A program made the translations under genes and the position numbers. Below are positions 62,697 through 64,000 of a DNA stretch of 64,000 nucleotides, piece after piece; position 1 is the first letter of the stretch, and each line of letters begins with the position of its first letter. A model generated the notes under the pieces. That model was not told the origin of the DNA. It saw only the letters and a program-made list of their open reading frames with translations, and did no database searches. This DNA comes from Gammaproteobacteria bacterium. GTDB lineage: Bacteria; Pseudomonadota; Gammaproteobacteria; Steroidobacterales; GCA-2729495. The DNA is taken from NCBI GenBank assembly GCA_030426355.1, contig JAUHYQ010000004.1, forward strand, positions 186,001 to 250,000, given 5' to 3'.

Positions 62697-64000
62697 TTAA
62701 GGATAATTTTCGGGATAGAGGTTCAGAAGAGTTGCTCCTGAGTCAAAGTCCCTAACTTTAAGCAGCACGGTATCGCTGTTCGCGCCCCTGCCGAGGCCCA
62801 CCAATTCTTCAAAGCCATTACTGTTTATGTCCGGTGCGACTGAGATATCGTCAACAATCCATTTGTTTCCTGCGGCGAGTACATCCTTGGTTTTCGTCAG
62901 TGTGTTGAGATCAATGAAGCGGATCATGTTATTGCCGTTGGCCTTCCTCGCCAGAACAGCAACGGCATGATCGCCCTGAATACCATCACCGTTTTTATCC
63001 TTTATGATGCTCAAGGCTTTGGCATCAGCCTGGTTGCCAAAAACGAAAACCTCAGTCTTTAGTCCATTATTTAACCTTCGTAGCATCAGTCGACTGGCCC
63101 CACTCAGGCTATCGGTGCCAAGCACGGCCAGAATGGCATCTCCGCTATTTAAGGCACCGGCCACGAGGTCTTTTGCGTCCCAGTTGGGTTTGAATATCGC
63201 CCATTTGTCCAGTAGTGCCGAGTCGCTAAGACTTCTTACCTCGACCACATCTCTGCTGCCGTCACTTCGTGCTGCCAGCACTGCAACGGCCGGGTCACTT
63301 GTCACTCCGTCACCGTTAATGTCATCGACAATGGCAACAGCCGTGGCATGCCATTGCGCATTCAGAAACTCAATATCAGGTCCCAGCGCCATTCCCGTCA
63401 ACGGCGACCTTAGCTGTGTCCTGATCCGGCCGGTGATCATATTCTGAGCCAGAAGCAAAATAGCAGGATCGTGGGCAACGCCATCTCCGTTTCCGTCAGA
63501 TAGCACACCGCCCGCTATCGCGCGCCAGGTCGGGTCAAAAAACTCTATGCTTCGGATCAGGGCGCCGTCAGAGCCCGAATACAGATGGAGCTGGGGCTTT
63601 ACCGATCCGTAGCGCAGAAGAGAGAAATCGGCAACTGCATCGCCCGATACATCGGGTACAGCCGTTAGCAAACGCGGCTCGGCAGCTTCGGAGACGTTCA
63701 GCGTGAAGTTGTTGGCGTAATCAGTTCCGGACCCTGGGGCGGAAAACCCTTCGCTGAAAATTGCCAGGGTCGTGCCATCGAAAACCGCCGCGGGCCGCGC
63801 CGCCCCGCCAACACCTTCGTTTCCTGCTATCGGAGTAAATACCGCTTCCGGGTCTAGGAATGAGCCAAGTTGATCACAGCTTGACGGCGCGAGGGGCGTG
63901 TCGAAACACCGATAGCCCGAAGCGACTGTGCCGTGCTCAAAGTCTAGGGTCAGATTGTCGTACTCGGCTAGCCACCACGAGTTCTGGCCGACACGGGTTT
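62697..64000 (-). CDS. Large exported-type repeat protein with Ca-binding-like repeats (partial)
   Basis: The frame is open to the right edge, so at least 434 residues are visible and the N-terminus is missing; a TTG at 63671 is only an internal codon. The visible part repeats a unit of about 50 residues containing DGNGDGVAHD, DINGDGVTSD, DKNGDGIQGD and DINSNGFEEL, resembling FG-GAP/VCBS-type or calcium-binding loops that form beta-propellers or stalks in secreted proteins. Towards the N-terminal side it has GSCDQ-like and WWLAEYDN segments. It lies just outside the tRNA fragment, probably inside a mobile island. Confidence 0.65.
   Translation of the reverse strand, partial: TRVGQNSWWLAEYDNLTLDFEHGTVASGYRCFDTPLAPSSCDQLGSFLDPEAVFTPIAGNEGVGGAARPAAVFDGTTLAIFSEGFSAPGSGTDYANNFTLNVSEAAEPRLLTAVPDVSGDAVADFSLLRYGSVKPQLHLYSGSDGALIRSIEFFDPTWRAIAGGVLSDGNGDGVAHDPAILLLAQNMITGRIRTQLRSPLTGMALGPDIEFLNAQWHATAVAIVDDINGDGVTSDPAVAVLAARSDGSRDVVEVRSLSDSALLDKWAIFKPNWDAKDLVAGALNSGDAILAVLGTDSLSGASRLMLRRLNNGLKTEVFVFGNQADAKALSIIKDKNGDGIQGDHAVAVLARKANGNNMIRFIDLNTLTKTKDVLAAGNKWIVDDISVAPDINSNGFEELVGLGRGANSDTVLLKVRDFDSGATLLNLYPENYP

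Noticed and set aside
62553-62741. A small plus-strand ORF between the tRNA fragment and the repeat protein
   Set aside because: No ribosome-binding site, no family resemblance and it runs into the end of the opposite-strand gene; most likely chance.

Overview
The window reads as a piece of chromosome from a free-living, probably aquatic gammaproteobacterium with moderately high GC. This is judged from gene order and protein families only: a fabG-acpP-fabF...pabC-mltG-tmk-holB-pilZ run, a complete System I cytochrome c maturation operon (ccmABCDEFGHI), a run of type II secretion genes, a 405-residue AlaA-type aminotransferase, and ZntB and MscS genes. No rRNA, intact tRNA, insertion sequence or CRISPR array was found.

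Region by region. (1) 1-6.5 kb is a plus-strand antiviral operon: the tail of a type I restriction R subunit, a DUF262/HNH protein (GmrSD-like) carrying an extra AlbA_2 domain, HsdM, HsdS, and the Kiwa pair KwaA/KwaB. Almost every junction overlaps or is only a few bases apart. (2) 6.5-15.1 kb is metabolism and transport: EtfAB, a mercaptopyruvate-type sulfurtransferase, an NCS1 permease, a VOC protein, an MFS carrier and AlaA. (3) 15.1-21.2 kb holds an AddB-like nuclease and an AddA/UvrD-like helicase-nuclease. (4) 21.2-27.0 kb holds gspG-H-I-J-K-L-M-N on the minus strand. (5) 27.2-34.9 kb is the fatty-acid/folate/cell-wall/replication operon from fabG to pilZ. (6) 35-44.6 kb is mixed: a Crp-like/rhodanese sensor, a FadB/FadJ-type beta-oxidation enzyme, an EEP-family hydrolase, a TIR-like protein, a ferredoxin-NADP reductase, a KAS III-like enzyme, a divergent AlbA_2-like protein, an envelope protein and inorganic pyrophosphatase. 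(7) 44.7-51.6 kb is the ccm operon, with a His-rich Spy/CpxP-like periplasmic protein divergent from it. (8) 52-62.3 kb is mostly envelope functions: a methyltransferase, a TonB-C protein, an unknown exported protein, ZntB, MscS, MFS, a di-haem cytochrome, a sulfatase, a lipoprotein and a beta-barrel. (9) At 62.42-62.47 kb lies a 3' fragment of a tRNA-Leu gene, as left by site-specific integration, followed by a large exported repeat protein that runs off the end.

Three signals stand out. The left-hand operon combines four antiviral modules in one apparent transcription unit, with the GmrSD-AlbA fusion between hsdR and hsdM. A short word, GGGGTCAGAGT(AAAC), occurs six times exactly and once with one mismatch, several times inside coding sequence, far more than chance would give. 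The tRNA-Leu remnant marks a likely island boundary near 62.4 kb, with the island extending to the right beyond the window.

All functional calls rest on reading motifs and gene order by eye; no database search was run. Start codons were moved from the longest ORF where a ribosome-binding site, a signal peptide or family length argued for it.
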